Below, piece after piece: positions 13,652 through 14,534 of a stretch of 14,534 nucleotides of DNA. The DNA comes from CAZESH01 sp964514665 (GTDB lineage: Bacteria > Bacillota > Bacilli > Paenibacillales > KCTC-25726), in assembly GCA_964514665.1 (NCBI GenBank), contig CAZESH010000085.1:1-14534 (forward strand). Reading direction: 5' to 3'. The notes beneath the pieces were generated by a model, which made no database searches, was not told the origin of the DNA, and worked only from the letters and a program-made list of their open reading frames with translations. The first letter of the stretch is position 1. Each line of letters starts with the position of its first letter. Made by a program: the position numbers and the translations under genes.

Positions 13652-14441
13652 AGAAGCTTTGATCAGCGGGAAGCGGGTCACGAAGATTTTCGGATACGGG
13701 AAGAGCAAAACAACAGCCGTAGATCAGGTTGATTTCGATTTTCATGAAGGGGAGATCATTTCCATTGTCGGTGAGAGCGGAAGCGGGAAAACGACGCTGG
13801 CCAAGATGATTTTGGGATTGCTGAAGGAAACCGCGGGCGATATCGAGTATAAGGGCAAGCCCAGGCAATTAAAAAGGCATGCCGACAGGAAGCGGTATTG
13901 GAAAGATATCCAGGCCATTTTCCAAGATCCTTTTTCTTCCTTCAACATGTTTCACCGCGTGGAAAACCTGTTGATCGACTGCATCAAGCTGCAGGGATTG
14001 AAGCTTTCCAAGGAGGAGCAGTTTCTGAAAATGAAAGAGGCCTGCTCATTCGTCAATCTGAAATTTGAAGAGCTGCAGAATAAATATCCCTTCGAGCTTT
14101 CCGGAGGGCAGATGCAAAGGTTGATGATCGCTCGGATCTTCATGCTGCATCCCAAGGTTTTGATTGCCGATGAACCGACATCGATGATTGATGCCTGTTC
14201 CCGATCGACCATCCTCGATATGCTCATGAAGCTTAGGGACGAGAACCGGATGACGATCGTTTTCATCACCCATGATGTGGGGCTGGCCTACTATGTCAGC
14301 GACACCTTGTATATCATGGAGAAGGGAAAGATCGTGGAAAGGGGCGACGCCGAATCCGTCATCTTGAATCCCCGGCATCCTTATACGAAACAATTGATCT
14401 CCGACGTGCCGAAAATCCACTCCGAGTGGAATTTGGCTTGA
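13635..14441 (+). CDS. ABC importer ATPase 2 (DppF/OppF-like, short form)
   Basis: The second ATPase, 268 residues. Walker A GESGSGKTT (46-54), Q-loop Gln97 in FQDPFSSFN, signature LSGGQMQR (155-162), Walker B VLIADE (175-180), a D-loop reading SMID instead of the usual SxLD, and switch His213 are present. It ends soon after HPYTKQLISDVP, so it lacks the Cys-rich C-terminal domain of ATPase 1; short partners of this length are known in the family. The ATG at 13635 is only 4 bases after AAAGGAG, while an in-frame GTG at 13641 has 10-base spacing; the true start could be either. With it, the importer has all five usual parts. Confidence 0.93.
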   Translation: MPVSSKEALISGKRVTKIFGYGKSKTTAVDQVDFDFHEGEIISIVGESGSGKTTLAKMILGLLKETAGDIEYKGKPRQLKRHADRKRYWKDIQAIFQDPFSSFNMFHRVENLLIDCIKLQGLKLSKEEQFLKMKEACSFVNLKFEELQNKYPFELSGGQMQRLMIARIFMLHPKVLIADEPTSMIDACSRSTILDMLMKLRDENRMTIVFITHDVGLAYYVSDTLYIMEKGKIVERGDAESVILNPRHPYTKQLISDVPKIHSEWNLA

Positions 14442-14455
14442 ATTTTTGCTTGCTT

Positions 14456-14479
14456 AAACCCTGGCTGCCGGGGTTTTTC
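14456..14479 (+). terminator. Intrinsic terminator closing the importer operon
   Basis: Nine pairs (14456-14464 with 14468-14476, one T-G) around a CTG loop, followed by TTT, begin 15 bases after the last stop. No gene fits between it and the window end. Confidence 0.85.
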
Positions 14480-14508
14480 TTTGGTGCGCCTCACAGTCGC
14501 ACAATCTA

Positions 14509-14525
14509 AGTGGTTCAAATCCACT
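14509..14525 (+). other. tRNA T-arm-like hairpin at the window edge
   Basis: AGTGG-TTCAAAT-CCACT forms a perfect five-pair stem with a seven-base loop carrying the T-loop motif TTCAAAT. The following seven bases (CGGTAAC) have no upstream partner, no D-arm is visible, and an anticodon-like hairpin before it (GTGCG at 14484-14488 with CGCAC at 14498-14502) has a 9-base loop. So this is at most a tRNA fragment. Confidence 0.25.
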
Positions 14526-14534
14526 CGGTAACTT

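Noticed and set aside
8848..14441. Nickel (Nik) importer
   Set aside because: The gene order fits, but the binding protein shows no features I associate with NikA, is longer, and has motifs of the oligosaccharide-binding branch; no nickel-related regulatory site or gene is seen.
14484..14534. A complete tRNA gene
   Set aside because: No matching acceptor strand or D-arm precedes the T-arm, and the terminator of the operon occupies the place where they should be.

Overview
The window looks like a chromosomal segment of an endospore-forming member of the Bacillota, most likely Paenibacillaceae. The reasons are strong GGAGG-type ribosome sites with several TTG starts, moderate to high GC in genes with an AT-rich regulatory gap, a tandem pair of YjcZ-type small sporulation proteins, Bacilli-style molybdenum cofactor genes and CcpA-type operators. 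This is inferred from protein and signal style, not from any database match.

Bases 1-5852 are a molybdenum cofactor (Moco) block. A few codons at the left edge end Ser-Gly-Gly-stop, as MoaD does. They are followed by moaC, then moaB on the opposite strand, converging 3 bases apart over a shared hairpin. A tight plus-strand run follows: moeB (23-base overlap) mobA, moeA, mobB (1-base gap) and an acyl-CoA-dehydrogenase-fold flavoenzyme. Together these provide cPMP formation (MoaC), MoaD activation (MoeB), adenylation and Mo insertion (MoaB, MoeA) and nucleotide attachment (MobA, MobB). Facing this run is a minus-strand membrane molybdoenzyme (5884-7215): a b561-type haem domain, an internal Tat motif and a sulfite-oxidase-type Moco domain. 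It is the likely local consumer of the cofactor.

Bases 7216-8847 are mostly non-coding. They hold two paralogous YjcZ-like mini-genes, each with a sigma-K-like promoter of the same layout and its own terminator; a degenerate tandem repeat of about 51 bp; the decayed remains of an AraC-family regulator with its middle deleted; and an AT-rich leader with two cre-like operators and a palindrome.

Bases 8848-14441 are a complete five-gene ABC importer of the peptide/nickel/oligosaccharide class: lipoprotein, two permeases, two ATPases. The binding protein carries features I associate with the oligosaccharide-binding branch of family 5. Together with the cre-like sites, this makes beta-linked oligosaccharides a better substrate guess than peptides. 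A strong hairpin separates the binding-protein gene from the rest, and a terminator closes the operon. The right edge carries a short tRNA T-arm-like hairpin without the rest of a tRNA.
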